Positions 17,681 through 26,433 of a DNA stretch of 64,000 nucleotides are shown here, piece after piece; the first letter of the stretch is position 1, and every line of letters begins with the position of its first letter. The DNA lies in the NCBI GenBank assembly GCA_035502095.1, contig DATJUX010000011.1:186001-250000 (forward strand), written 5' to 3'. Below the pieces are notes generated by a model. The model searched no databases and was not told the DNA's origin. It saw only the letters and a program-made list of their open reading frames with translations. Both the position numbers and the translations under genes were made by a program. The stretch comes from JAKANT01 sp035502095. GTDB lineage: Bacteria > Pseudomonadota > Gammaproteobacteria > Burkholderiales > Burkholderiaceae_F.

Positions 17681-18886
17681 TCAGCCCTGGCGCGCGCGTT
17701 CTTCCAGTACGGCGAGCGCGGGCAGCGTCTTGCCCTCCAGGAACTCGAGGAATGCCCCCCCGCCGGTCGAGATATAACTCACCTTCTCGGTGATCCCGTA
17801 CTTGGCGATAGCGGCAAGCGTGTCGCCGCCGCCGGCGATCGAGAATGCGCCGTTCGCGGTGGCACCGGCGATGGCGAGCGCGAGCTGGCGCGTGCCTTCC
17901 GCGAAGGCGTCGAACTCGAACACGCCCACGGGTCCGTTCCAGACAATGGTGGCCGCGCCGCTGACGAGCTTGACCAGCTCGAGCGCGCTCGTCGGCCCGA
18001 TGTCGAGGATCAGCTCGTCGGCCTTGACCTCGGTCGTGCGCCGCACGATTGCGGGGGCATCGGCCTTGAACTCCTGGGCGACGACGACGTCGATCGGCAG
18101 GGGCAGCGTGCCGCCCTTGTCGGCAAGAGTCGCGAGGATCTTCTTGCACTCCGGTACCAGATCGGGCTCCGCGAGCGACTTGCCGATCGGGAATCCTTCG
18201 GCGAGCAGGAACGTGTTGGCGATGCCGCCGCCGACGATGAGGCGGTCGACCTTCTCGGCGAGATTGTTCAGGATGGTCAGCTTGGTCGAGACCTTGCTCC
18301 CGGCAACGATGGCGAGCAGCGGTCGGCGCGGATCGACGAGGGTCTTGCCCAGTGCATCGACCTCGGCCGCGAGCAGCGGACCGGCGCAGGCGACCGGTGC
18401 GAATTTCGCGATGCCGTGGGTCGTCGCTTCGGCGCGATGGGCGGTGCCGAACGCGTCGTTGACGTAGACGTCGCACAGGGCGGCCATCTTGCGGGCGAGT
18501 TCGTCCGAGTTCTTCTTTTCACCCTTGTTGACTCGGCAGTTTTCGAGCAGGACCACCTCGCCCGGCGCCACCTGGACGCCATCGACCCAGTTCGCCTTGA
18601 GCGGGATCGGCCGGCCGAGCAGTTCACCGAGCCGCCGCGCCACTGGCGCAAGCGAATCTTCGGGCTTGAACTCGCCTTCGGTCGGGCGACCGAGGTGCGA
18701 GGTCACCATGACCGCGGCGCCGGCGTCGAGCGCCATGCGGATCGCCGGCACCGAGGCGCGGATGCGCGTGTCCTCGGTGATGCGGCCGGCTTCGTCGAGC
18801 GGCACGTTCAGGTCGGAGCGAATGAACACGCGCTTGCCGCGCAACGCGCCGGATGCGGCGAGCGCTTCGAGAGTCTTGATGGGCAT
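17681..18886 (-). CDS. pgk: Phosphoglycerate kinase
   Basis: Phosphoglycerate kinase (401 residues) interconverts 3-phosphoglycerate plus ATP with 1,3-bisphosphoglycerate plus ADP; in CO2 fixation it activates the product of RuBisCO. The N-terminal substrate site VFIRSDLNVPLD and VTSHLGRP, the hinge, the nucleotide-binding IVAGSKVSTK and the C-terminal SIAGGGDTLAAI are intact. The ATG at 18886 (MPIKTLEAL) was chosen because it matches the usual N-terminus; an extension to 18928 has no resemblance. No strong ribosome site is visible. It heads the pgk-pyk-S41-fba group and diverges from the rhombosortase gene across a 189-bp region that contains heptanucleotide repeats. Confidence 0.97.
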   Translation of the reverse strand: MPIKTLEALAASGALRGKRVFIRSDLNVPLDEAGRITEDTRIRASVPAIRMALDAGAAVMVTSHLGRPTEGEFKPEDSLAPVARRLGELLGRPIPLKANWVDGVQVAPGEVVLLENCRVNKGEKKNSDELARKMAALCDVYVNDAFGTAHRAEATTHGIAKFAPVACAGPLLAAEVDALGKTLVDPRRPLLAIVAGSKVSTKLTILNNLAEKVDRLIVGGGIANTFLLAEGFPIGKSLAEPDLVPECKKILATLADKGGTLPLPIDVVVAQEFKADAPAIVRRTTEVKADELILDIGPTSALELVKLVSGAATIVWNGPVGVFEFDAFAEGTRQLALAIAGATANGAFSIAGGGDTLAAIAKYGITEKVSYISTGGGAFLEFLEGKTLPALAVLEERARQG

Positions 18887-18991
18887 GGGCGGTCGGGGTA
18901 GCAGGCTCGTGCGCGGCAGTGCTAGCACCGTTCCGGGTGCACAATGCCGCGTCGCTGTGCTACGCGTTGAGGTCGGCCGGCATTATACGAA

Positions 18992-19019
18992 GCGCCTTGC
19001 GCCTTGCGCCTTGCGCCTT
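18992..19019 (+). repeat. Four tandem copies of GCGCCTT
   Basis: Four perfect head-to-tail copies of a 7-bp unit, followed by GCGCC, between the divergent starts of pgk and rrtA. The unit length is not a multiple of three, and the tract lies upstream of the preferred rrtA start (19076), so it is probably non-coding. Copy number could vary by slippage; any effect on the divergent promoters is speculation. Confidence 0.75.
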
Positions 19020-19075
19020 GCGCCGCGCCGCTCGGTCCGAGCGATTCGTTGTCCGACGACCCGTCCTTGGCCGCC

Positions 19076-19717
19076 ATGCCGATGTCTCGTGCCGAACGAT
19101 TCGCTCTGGCCGGCGCGCTTGCACTCCTGCTGCTGCAGGCGGCGCAGACGATCGCACCGCCACTCGGCACGACGCTTGAATACCGCCGTGCCGCGCTTGC
19201 CGCGGAGCCGTGGCGCGTGCTGACGGCGCACGCCGTCCACATCAACTGGCCGCACGCACTCGTCAACGCCGCGGCATGGCTGATCGTGGCGCGCCTGTTC
19301 GCGCAGGAGCTTGCACCATCCCGGCAGCTCGTGGCGGGGCTCGCGGCGGGCCTTGTGATCAGCGCCGGGCTGGCGCTGCTTTATCCGCAGATCGACTGGT
19401 ATCGCGGCTTCTCGGGAGTGCTGCACGGACTGTTCTTTTCCGGTGCAACCGCGTGGCTGCTGCAAGTCCTTGCTATGCGCGAAATGCGAGGGCTCCGCGC
19501 TGTCTGGCTGCCCGGCGCGATCGTGCTCGGCGGTTGGTTCAAGGTCCTGCTCGAGCAACCCGCCGCAGGTGCGACGCCGTACGTGGCATGGCTCGGCGCA
19601 ACGACCGTCCCGCAGGCACACCTGCTGGGTGCGGTCTGCGGGACGGCATTCGGATTTGCGTTTGCCGCCCGGCGTTGTTCAGGCGCGCGCCCGACCGCGC
19701 GCCAGCAGGGCGAATAG
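19076..19717 (+). CDS. rrtA: Rhombosortase (rhomboid-family GlyGly-CTERM processing protease)
   Basis: Polytopic inner-membrane rhomboid-type serine protease of 213 residues. It has about six hydrophobic segments, the catalytic serine in GFSG (Ser113, within RGFSGVLHG), the partner histidine in AHLLG (His182) and a conserved HINWPHALVN segment (about 55-64), the pattern of the rhombosortase subgroup. Rhombosortases process proteins bearing a GlyGly-CTERM tail (Gly run, membrane helix, basic end). The gene encoded face-to-face at 19679-21412 has just such a tail, making an enzyme-substrate pair. The coding ends overlap by 39 bp. The ATG at 19076 was chosen; the longer frame from 19004 starts inside heptamer repeats. 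Confidence 0.85.
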   Translation: MPMSRAERFALAGALALLLLQAAQTIAPPLGTTLEYRRAALAAEPWRVLTAHAVHINWPHALVNAAAWLIVARLFAQELAPSRQLVAGLAAGLVISAGLALLYPQIDWYRGFSGVLHGLFFSGATAWLLQVLAMREMRGLRAVWLPGAIVLGGWFKVLLEQPAAGATPYVAWLGATTVPQAHLLGAVCGTAFGFAFAARRCSGARPTARQQGE

Positions 19718-21412
19718 CCCGAGCAGAAGCAACTGGCCGAGCGGCAGCGCGCCACCGCCGCCGCCCGAGGACGACGGGGCGACCGAGGCGACCGCAGCCG
19801 ATGCGTCGAGCAACCCGGCGCCGCAACCACCGTTGCCTGGTTGTCCCGACGCGCAATAACCGCCGGCGGGATGCGGCCGGACATGTCCGACCAGCACGCC
19901 GCGCAACTGGCTTGGTGTCAGCGATGGATTGACCGAAAGCACCAGTGCCGCGACACCCGACACGTTCGCGGTCGCGCCGCTCGTACCGGTGAAGCCGCCG
20001 ATCGCCGGGCCGCTGCGCGTGCCGTTCGTTTCCGTGCTGGTCGGCGTCGTCGCGCCAAAAAGGATCGACGACCACGTGTAGTAACCATTGTCGTTGACGT
20101 CTGCGGCATTCGCCGTGAGCTGTGTTGGCGCACCGCCGCCGGGCGAGCTGATGCCGACCTCCGGCCCGACGTTGGCGTAGTCGGCGTTGTCGCCGTTGAT
20201 CGTGTGCGCCGTGACCGCCAGCACTCCCGGACAGCGGGCCGGCTCGTCGACGCCAAGAGTCGCTTCGTTGCCCGCCGCGGCAATCACCAGAGCCTGTGAA
20301 GAGACTGCATTGATGGCGTTCGAATAGGTCGTGCTGCAGGTCGTGCTCGGCGCCCCGAGGCTGAGGTTGATGATCCGCGCGGGGTTCGCGTTCGCCGCAA
20401 CATTCGGGACGCTGCCGCCGGCGGCCCAGACGATCGCGTCGGCGACATCGGAGGAAGTGCCGCCACACTTGCCGAGCGCACGCACCGGCAACAACCGGGC
20501 GTTCGGGGCGATGCCCGCCGTGGAGGTTCCGGGCGGTGGCGAACTCCCGACGCCGTTGCCCCATTGACCGATGATGGTACCCGCCATGTGCGTACCGTGC
20601 CAGGAACTGTCGGTCTGTTGGGTCGGGTTGCCGTCGTTGCATGCGGTCCCGGTAGTGGGGTCGGTCTTTTCCGCCGCGGTCACCCAGTCTCCGGGGTCCG
20701 TCGGATCCGGGTCGCGCCCGTCGCCATCGTTGGCGACGAAGTTCGTCGGCAGCCCGTCGGCGTTGCTCGAAACAAAGTCATAGCCTGGCAGAAGCGCCGC
20801 CGCCAGCTCCGGGTGCGTGAGCGTCACGCCGTTGTCGACAAGGGCCACGACGATCGACGTCGATCCCGTCGTGATGTTCCATGCACCCGGCAGGTTTGCA
20901 GCACCGACCGGGGTGAACGTCTTGGCCGGACCGGTCAACTGCGTGTTGGAGTCGCTGAACACGCTGTCGGGCGCGAAGAAATGCCACTGGCGGAGGGCAA
21001 AGCTGGCGTCCGGCGGCGTGGCCTGGATGCGCACGGGCATGTCGGGTTCCGCGTACTCGACCTCGGGATCCGCGGCGAGGCGCGCGGCGACCGCGCGCGC
21101 GTCCGTCAGCTGGAGCGGGACGTCGAGGCGCAGCACCGATGCGCCGAGCGCCATCGCGCGATGTGCATGCAGCGATACGCCGGCCCGGTTGGAAAGCGCG
21201 GTGACGCGGTCGACGCCGAGAGGCTGCGTCAGTTCGGCCGCCTTCGGATTGCGCAGCTTGACGATCATCTGATGGATCGTCGGTTCGTGCTGAGCAGCGG
21301 GGTTCTTCTTCGACGCTGTCGCGACGGTGGAATGCGCGACCGAAGCGGGATAGAGGCTGACGAGCGCGGCGCAAGCAGCAGTAGCGACGAAGGCTCGGTT
21401 CAACTGGGTCAC
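19679..21412 (-). CDS. Secreted S8 subtilisin-like serine protease with GlyGly-CTERM tail
   Basis: Exported serine protease of 577 residues. In order: signal peptide (about 1-26, cut near SVAHS), an inhibitor-like propeptide (about 45-130), and a peptidase S8 domain with the triad Asp193 (LVDNGV), His272 (WHGTHMAG) and Ser478 (GTSGAT). The region after the serine reads GTSGATANVSG rather than the commoner GTSMATP. A low-complexity SSSGGGGG spacer is followed by a hydrophobic helix (LPLGQLLLLGLFALLA) and a basic end RGRARA, which is the GlyGly-CTERM sorting layout. The protein is expected to be cut and modified or released by the rhombosortase encoded opposite. The substrate is unknown; the enzyme is likely extracellular or surface-bound. 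Confidence 0.92.
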   Translation of the reverse strand: MTQLNRAFVATAACAALVSLYPASVAHSTVATASKKNPAAQHEPTIHQMIVKLRNPKAAELTQPLGVDRVTALSNRAGVSLHAHRAMALGASVLRLDVPLQLTDARAVAARLAADPEVEYAEPDMPVRIQATPPDASFALRQWHFFAPDSVFSDSNTQLTGPAKTFTPVGAANLPGAWNITTGSTSIVVALVDNGVTLTHPELAAALLPGYDFVSSNADGLPTNFVANDGDGRDPDPTDPGDWVTAAEKTDPTTGTACNDGNPTQQTDSSWHGTHMAGTIIGQWGNGVGSSPPPGTSTAGIAPNARLLPVRALGKCGGTSSDVADAIVWAAGGSVPNVAANANPARIINLSLGAPSTTCSTTYSNAINAVSSQALVIAAAGNEATLGVDEPARCPGVLAVTAHTINGDNADYANVGPEVGISSPGGGAPTQLTANAADVNDNGYYTWSSILFGATTPTSTETNGTRSGPAIGGFTGTSGATANVSGVAALVLSVNPSLTPSQLRGVLVGHVRPHPAGGYCASGQPGNGGCGAGLLDASAAVASVAPSSSGGGGGALPLGQLLLLGLFALLARGRARA

Positions 21413-21626
21413 AGATGCTCTCCTGCCGGCCGAAGCCGGCCGGTTCGGGGTCTTCGAGGGGATGGTGCGCGGCGACGCCCTGGGCTCGACCCAGCTTACG
21501 CGAACGGTCCGCCGTGACGAGTCGCGGCCCTTCAGCCGAACGACGTAGCCGACCGTCGATCTGCCGGCTCAAATCCGCGCAATTCCCCCATCGGTGAAGC
21601 GCGGCTGACGGCGGCGTTACTTCCTT

Positions 21627-21664
21627 GATCGACCTTCCCGCTGGTGGGACAGGTCCGGTCGATC
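21627..21664. other. Inverted repeat after gap
   Basis: GATCGACC (21627-21634) and GGTCGATC (21657-21664) are perfect inverted arms separated by 22 bp, lying 12 bp past the gap stop on the minus strand. They could form a stem at the end of the tkt-gap transcript, but no T-tract follows, so a terminator or a binding site are both possible. The rest of 21413-21675 shows nothing clear apart from being the upstream region of the S8 protease gene. Confidence 0.3.
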
Positions 21665-21675
21665 GCGCCCTGCAA

Positions 21676-22686
21676 TCACCTCGCGTTCATCATTGCCATC
21701 GTCACGTCGAGCATCCTGCTGCTGAAGCCCCATTCGTTGTCATACCAGCTGGAGACTTTTACGAGGCGGCCGGCGACCTTGGTGAGGGTGGCTTCGAAGA
21801 TGCTCGAGCGCGGGTCGTGGTTGAAGTCGCTGGAGACGAGCGGCTCGTCGCTGTAGCCGAGAATTCCCTTCAGCTCCTTCTCGGATGCCGCCTTCATGAT
21901 GCCGTTGATCTCTTCGACGCCGGTGTCGCGTGCGGCGATGAACGACAGGTCGACGATCGAGACGTTGATCGTCGGCACGCGGATCGCGTAGCCGTCGAGC
22001 TTGCCCTTCAGCTCCGGCAGCACGAGACCGACCGCCGCGGCGGCGCCGGTCTTGGTCGGGATCATGTTGTGCCCGGCCGCCCGTGCGCGCCGTAGATCCT
22101 CGTGGTAGACGTCGGTCAGCACCTGGTCGTTGGTGAACGAGTGGATCGTGGTCATGAGACCGCTCACCAGGCCGATCTTCTCGTGCAGGGGCTTGACCAG
22201 CGGCGCCAGGCAGTTGGTGGTGCAGCTGGCGTTGGAGATCACCGTGTGGCTGCCCTTCAGCGTCGCTTCGTTGACGCCATAGACGATCGTCGCGTCAACG
22301 TCCTTGCCGCCGGGTGCGGAGATGATCACCTTCTTCGCGCCGCCCTTCAGGTGCGCGCCGGCCTTCTCCTTGGTCGTGAAGAACCCCGTGCACTCGAGCA
22401 CCACGTCCACGCCCAGGCTCGACCACGGCAGCTGGGCCGGATCGCGTGTGGCGAGGACCTTGATCCGGTCGCCGTTGACCACCAGCGAATCACCGTCGAC
22501 CCCCACCGTGCCGTGGAACGGCCCGTGCACGGTGTCGTGCTTGGTGAGGTGGGCGTTGGTCCTCGGGTCGCCCAGATCGTTGATGGCGACAATCTCCAGC
22601 GGATGGCGCTTGCCGCCCTCGTAATGCGCGCGCAGCACGTTGCGGCCGATCCGCCCGTATCCGTTGATGGCAACCTTGATCGTCAT
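21676..22686 (-). CDS. gap: Glyceraldehyde-3-phosphate dehydrogenase type I
   Basis: NAD(P)-dependent glyceraldehyde-3-phosphate dehydrogenase of 336 residues, interconverting glyceraldehyde-3-phosphate and 1,3-bisphosphoglycerate. The Rossmann entry INGYGRIGRNVLRA, the catalytic cysteine in SNASCTTNCLAP, HSFTNDQ and the C-terminal SWYDNEWGFSSRM are textbook. The ATG at 22686 has AGGAG at good spacing. It follows the second tkt gene by 40 bp, so tkt-gap form an operon. INDLGDP at the cofactor site does not let me decide between NADH and NADPH; a single visible gap gene would have to work in both the CBB cycle and glycolysis. Confidence 0.97.
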   Translation of the reverse strand: MTIKVAINGYGRIGRNVLRAHYEGGKRHPLEIVAINDLGDPRTNAHLTKHDTVHGPFHGTVGVDGDSLVVNGDRIKVLATRDPAQLPWSSLGVDVVLECTGFFTTKEKAGAHLKGGAKKVIISAPGGKDVDATIVYGVNEATLKGSHTVISNASCTTNCLAPLVKPLHEKIGLVSGLMTTIHSFTNDQVLTDVYHEDLRRARAAGHNMIPTKTGAAAAVGLVLPELKGKLDGYAIRVPTINVSIVDLSFIAARDTGVEEINGIMKAASEKELKGILGYSDEPLVSSDFNHDPRSSIFEATLTKVAGRLVKVSSWYDNEWGFSSRMLDVTMAMMNAR

Positions 22687-22726
22687 TTCAGTCTCCTGTT
22701 GGCATGCAGGTTCGAAACGGAATGCG

Positions 22727-24772
22727 TCAGCGCTTGCTCGTTACCGAGCGAACGACCGCGGCAAGGTTTTCCGCCGTAAGCCCGAAGAGCTTGTACACGG
22801 CGGCGGCCGGCGCCGATTCGCCGAAGCGGTCGACACCGAGGACCGCGCCGGTCGCGCGCACGTACTTCCACCAAAAGTCGGTCACGCCCGCTTCGACCGC
22901 GACGCGCGGCAGCCCGGCCGGCAGCACAGCGGCCTTGTAGCTCTCCGGCTGGCGATCGAACACCGTGGTCGAGGGAATCGAAACGACCCGCACCGGCAGG
23001 CCTGCCGCAGCGAGTTGGCTCTGCGCCTGCACCGCCAGCGGCACCTCGGAGCCCGTTGCAATGATGACTGCCTTGGCACGAGCGGCACCACCTGTGCTCT
23101 CGCTGAACACGTAGCCGCCACGCGCGATATCGCCGGCGTCGCGCCCGTCGCCTGCAACGTAAGGCACGCTCTGACGTGACAGCAGCAGGCAACTCGGTCC
23201 GTCCGTGCGACCGACCGCAGCGGCCCATGCCGTGAAGGCTTCGACCGTGTCGCACGGCCGCCAGACATCCATGTTCGGGATCAGCCGCAGGCTCGCGGCG
23301 TGCTCGACCGCCTGGTGCGTCGGCCCGTCCTCGCCGAGGCCGATCGAGTCGTGCGTTAACACGAAGACCACGCGTTGCTTCATCAATGCGGCGAGGCGCA
23401 GCGCGTTGCGCGCGTAGTCGGAAAACACAAGAAACGTGCCGACGAAGGGTATGTACCCGCGGTGCAGCGCGATTCCGTTCGCGATTGCGCACATCCCGAA
23501 CTCGCGCACGCCGAAGTTGATGTGACGGCCGAGCTTGAATTCGGGCCGCGTCCGCAGCGCGCCGGCCTTGCTCCACTTGGTCAGGTTGCTGCCGGTGAGA
23601 TCCGCCGACCCGCCGAGCAGTTCCGGCAGCGCGTCGCCCAGAACCTCGAGGGCAAGCTGCGACGCTTTGCGTGTCGCGACCGTCTCACGCGTCGCACCGG
23701 CGGCCGTGCGTGCACTCGCAACCGCATCCTTCCAGCCGGCGGGCAGAGTTCCCGCGATGCGCCGCTCGAATTCCGCCGCAAGTTCCGGAAAAGCGGCCCG
23801 ATACGCGGCGAGACGGGCCTGCCATGCCGCTTCGCGGGCGGCACCCTGGTTGCGAGCGTCCCAGGCAGCGCGGACCTCATCCGGGATCACGAACGGCGGA
23901 TGGTTCCAGCCGATTGCCTTGCGCGTCGCGGCCACTTCCGCCTCGCCGAACGCTTCGCCATGCGCCTTCTCCGTGCCGGCGCGCGTCGGGGCACCCTTGC
24001 CTATGACGGTGCGGGCAATGATCAGCGTCGGCGCCGTAGCGAAGCCGCGTGCTTCGACCAGTGCATTGTGTACTGCAGAGACGTCGTGACCATCGATGGG
24101 CCCGATCACGTTCCAGCGATACGCCGCGAAGCGCGCGCGCGTGTCGTCCGTGAACCAGTGTTCGACCTCGCCGTCGATGGAGATGCCGTTGTCGTCGTAG
24201 ATCGCGATCAGCTTGCTGAGCTGCCAGGTCCCGGCCAGCGAGGCAGCTTCGTGCGAGACGCCCTCCATCAGGCATCCATCGCCGACGAAGACGTACGTGC
24301 GGTGGTCGACGATCGTGTGCCCCGGGCGATTGAACTCGGCCGCGAGCATCCGCTCGGCGAGCGCCATCCCCACCGCGTTGGCGAGGCCCTGCCCGAGTGG
24401 CCCCGTGGTGGTCTCCACGCCCGGTGTGACGCCGAACTCGGGATGTCCGGGCGTCTTGCTGTGGAGCTGACGGAAGTTCGCGATTTCGCTCATCGGCAGG
24501 TCATAGCCGGTGAGGTGCAACAGCGCGTACTGCAACATCGAGCCGTGGCCGTTCGACAACACGAACCGGTCACGGTCGGGCCAATGCGGATTGGCCGGGT
24601 TGTGCGAGAAGTGGCGCGTCCAGAGTGCCAGCGCGATCTCCGCCATGCCCATCGGCATGCCCGCATGGCCGGAGTTGGCCTTTTGTACTGCGTCCATGGC
24701 AAGGGCACGAATGGCATTGGCCATGTCTCGCTCGAGCGTCTTGTCGAGCGGGGCGAGCGGCGCGAGAGACAT
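22727..24772 (-). CDS. tkt: Transketolase (second, non-cbb-operon copy)
   Basis: A 681-residue transketolase with the ThDP motif GDGCLMEG...DDNGIS, SNGHGSMLQYALLHLTGYDLP, FRQLHSKTPGHPE and GLGEDGPTHQAVEH. The chosen ATG (24772, MSLAPLAPLDKTLERDM) gives the normal N-terminus; the frame runs 64 codons further upstream with unrelated residues. It shares long stretches with CbbT at 4244-6295 but differs throughout, for example in the middle domain, so it is an old paralogue rather than a recent copy. Pairing with gap suggests use in the housekeeping pentose phosphate pathway and lower glycolysis. All expected catalytic residues are present. Confidence 0.96.
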   Translation of the reverse strand: MSLAPLAPLDKTLERDMANAIRALAMDAVQKANSGHAGMPMGMAEIALALWTRHFSHNPANPHWPDRDRFVLSNGHGSMLQYALLHLTGYDLPMSEIANFRQLHSKTPGHPEFGVTPGVETTTGPLGQGLANAVGMALAERMLAAEFNRPGHTIVDHRTYVFVGDGCLMEGVSHEAASLAGTWQLSKLIAIYDDNGISIDGEVEHWFTDDTRARFAAYRWNVIGPIDGHDVSAVHNALVEARGFATAPTLIIARTVIGKGAPTRAGTEKAHGEAFGEAEVAATRKAIGWNHPPFVIPDEVRAAWDARNQGAAREAAWQARLAAYRAAFPELAAEFERRIAGTLPAGWKDAVASARTAAGATRETVATRKASQLALEVLGDALPELLGGSADLTGSNLTKWSKAGALRTRPEFKLGRHINFGVREFGMCAIANGIALHRGYIPFVGTFLVFSDYARNALRLAALMKQRVVFVLTHDSIGLGEDGPTHQAVEHAASLRLIPNMDVWRPCDTVEAFTAWAAAVGRTDGPSCLLLSRQSVPYVAGDGRDAGDIARGGYVFSESTGGAARAKAVIIATGSEVPLAVQAQSQLAAAGLPVRVVSIPSTTVFDRQPESYKAAVLPAGLPRVAVEAGVTDFWWKYVRATGAVLGVDRFGESAPAAAVYKLFGLTAENLAAVVRSVTSKR

Positions 24773-25208
24773 AGATCGGACTTCCGGCGCTGGAACGGAT
24801 CGGGAAGAAGGCGCTGCGCGCCGGTAGAGAAAAAGTTTATCAGGCGACGGTGAGTGCCCGGCTCTGACCCACGTCAATCGCGGACGTGTCTCGTCAGAAA
24901 TTCCTGCGCGGTCGATCGGGCCCGCGGTTTCCGGGCGAAAGCCGCGCACGTACTTTCCTTTCAATGCGGGGCGAATTCCTCTAGCATCGCCCTCGATTCC
25001 GGTCCAGGCCGCCAGATCCGACCGAAGAGTGCTTCGGCATGTGCGAGTGCGTGCCGAATCCAGGCAGGTTGATGAGAATGCGTCCTGGTTCTCCGGTGGC
25101 CCCGGTATGTATGGCGCGCAAGAAAGCCCGCGACCTGAGGCGCGATCTCACTGCAGCGGCCGCATCTCAGCCGCGCGCGCGGCGTAACGGGCGCAACTTG
25201 CGGCGGAC
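24773..25208. other. Non-coding divergent region between tkt and rsmE
   Basis: No gene supported. The region separates the divergent tkt (-) and rsmE (+) genes and should contain both promoters. A purine-rich AGAGAAAAAG stretch near 24825 lies upstream of tkt. I found no repeat, strong hairpin or clear operator. Short frames here lack protein-like composition. Confidence 0.4.
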
Positions 25209-25946
25209 ATGACCGGACCGCGGTTCTTCATCGATGCCGAGTTCCTGATCGGCGACACGGTCACGTTGCCTGCGCGCGTGGCGCATCACGCGCAGCATGT
25301 GCTTCGGCTTGTCGAAGGCGACCCGATCACGTTGATAAACGGTCGCGGCGGCGAATATGGCGCGCGCCTGCTCGACAGCGCTCCCGCTGCCGCGATCATC
25401 GAGACCTTCGATCCGGTCGACCGCGAGTCGCCGCTCGCGGTGACGCTCGTCCAGGCCCTGGTCGCCGCCGAAAAACTCGAATGGATCATCGAGAAGACAA
25501 CGGAGGTCGGCGCAGCACGGATCGTCATCGCGCCGGCCTCCAGGTCGACGGTCAAGCTGGTCGGCGATCGCGTGAACACCCGCGTCGCGCGCTGGAACGA
25601 AATCGCCATCGCCGCGTGCTGCCAGTGCGGTCGCAATCGCCCGCCGGCGGTCCTGTTCCTTCCGACCTTGTCGACGGCACTCGCACTCGCCGCCGACAGT
25701 GCAGCGAAATGGATCTTCGCGCCCGGTGCGTCGAGCGGACTTCGCGTGAAGCGCTCGACACCGTCGATGACCGTTGCGGTCGGCCCCGAAGGCGATTGGA
25801 CCGACCAGGAACTCTCTCATGCGGAGCGCCTCGGCTATGCGCGGGCGCTCTTCGGGCCACGCGTACTGCGCGCGGAAACGGCGGGTGTCGCGATCATCGC
25901 GGCGCTTCAGGCGGCCGCCGGCGATCTCGATCTGGGCGTGGCATGA
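25209..25946 (+). CDS. rsmE: 16S rRNA (uracil-1498-N3)-methyltransferase
   Basis: SPOUT-class RNA methyltransferase (245 residues) that methylates N3 of U1498 in 16S rRNA of the 30S subunit using S-adenosylmethionine. The N-terminal PUA-like part (HHAQHVLRLVEGDPITLINGRG) and the knotted C-terminal AdoMet site (AVGPEGDWTDQE, LGPRVLRAETA-like FGPRVLRAETAGVAI) are characteristic. EKTTEVGAARIVIAPASRS also matches the family. The ATG at 25209 begins MTGPRFF, the normal start. It is followed 64 bp later by the YidB-like gene on the same strand. Housekeeping function; no oddity seen. Confidence 0.95.
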   Translation: MTGPRFFIDAEFLIGDTVTLPARVAHHAQHVLRLVEGDPITLINGRGGEYGARLLDSAPAAAIIETFDPVDRESPLAVTLVQALVAAEKLEWIIEKTTEVGAARIVIAPASRSTVKLVGDRVNTRVARWNEIAIAACCQCGRNRPPAVLFLPTLSTALALAADSAAKWIFAPGASSGLRVKRSTPSMTVAVGPEGDWTDQELSHAERLGYARALFGPRVLRAETAGVAIIAALQAAAGDLDLGVA

Positions 25947-26010
25947 GGAATCGGACTACGCTGGTGCCGCGCGCCCGCGCATTCGAAGAGGGGACTCCAG
26001 GGAGGCGGGA

Positions 26011-26415
26011 ATGCTCGAACAATTGCTTCAGGGTGTATTGCAGGGACTGGCAGGGAACCAGGCGGGCGGCAGTCCACTGCTGCAGATCGCCGCCGCGATG
26101 CTGAACAACAACGGCCAGTTCGGCGGGTTGCCGGGACTCATCCAGCAGTTCCAGCGCGCCGGCCTCGGATCGCACATGGATTCCTGGATCTCGACCGGAC
26201 AGAACATGCCGATTTCACCGGACCAGCTCACGCAGGTCCTGGGCGCCGGCCCGCTGCAACAGATGGCGCAGCAGGCGGGACTGGACCCGCAAACGCTGAG
26301 CGGCCATCTTTCTCAGTTGCTGCCGCAGATGATCGACCGGCTCTCGCCCAACGGCGCGGTGCCGGCCGGCGGAGTCGACGACGCCCTTGCAATGCTCGGT
26401 CGACTCGCGCGCTGA
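26011..26415 (+). CDS. YidB-like (DUF937) protein
   Basis: Small 134-residue protein resembling the YidB/DUF937 family: MLEQLLQGVLQGL, a Gly/Gln-rich middle (GGLPGLIQQFQRAGLGSHMDSWI), then TGQNMPISPDQLTQVLG and a C-terminal helical segment ending with LAMLGRLAR. Family members have no assigned biochemical role. There is no signal peptide and no catalytic motif. The ATG at 26011 is preceded by GGGAGGCGGG, a strong ribosome site. The frame from 25774 runs into rsmE and was rejected. It converges with the barstar gene, 18 bp away. Confidence 0.8.
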   Translation: MLEQLLQGVLQGLAGNQAGGSPLLQIAAAMLNNNGQFGGLPGLIQQFQRAGLGSHMDSWISTGQNMPISPDQLTQVLGAGPLQQMAQQAGLDPQTLSGHLSQLLPQMIDRLSPNGAVPAGGVDDALAMLGRLAR

Positions 26416-26433
26416 GAGGGCGCAGGCAACTCG

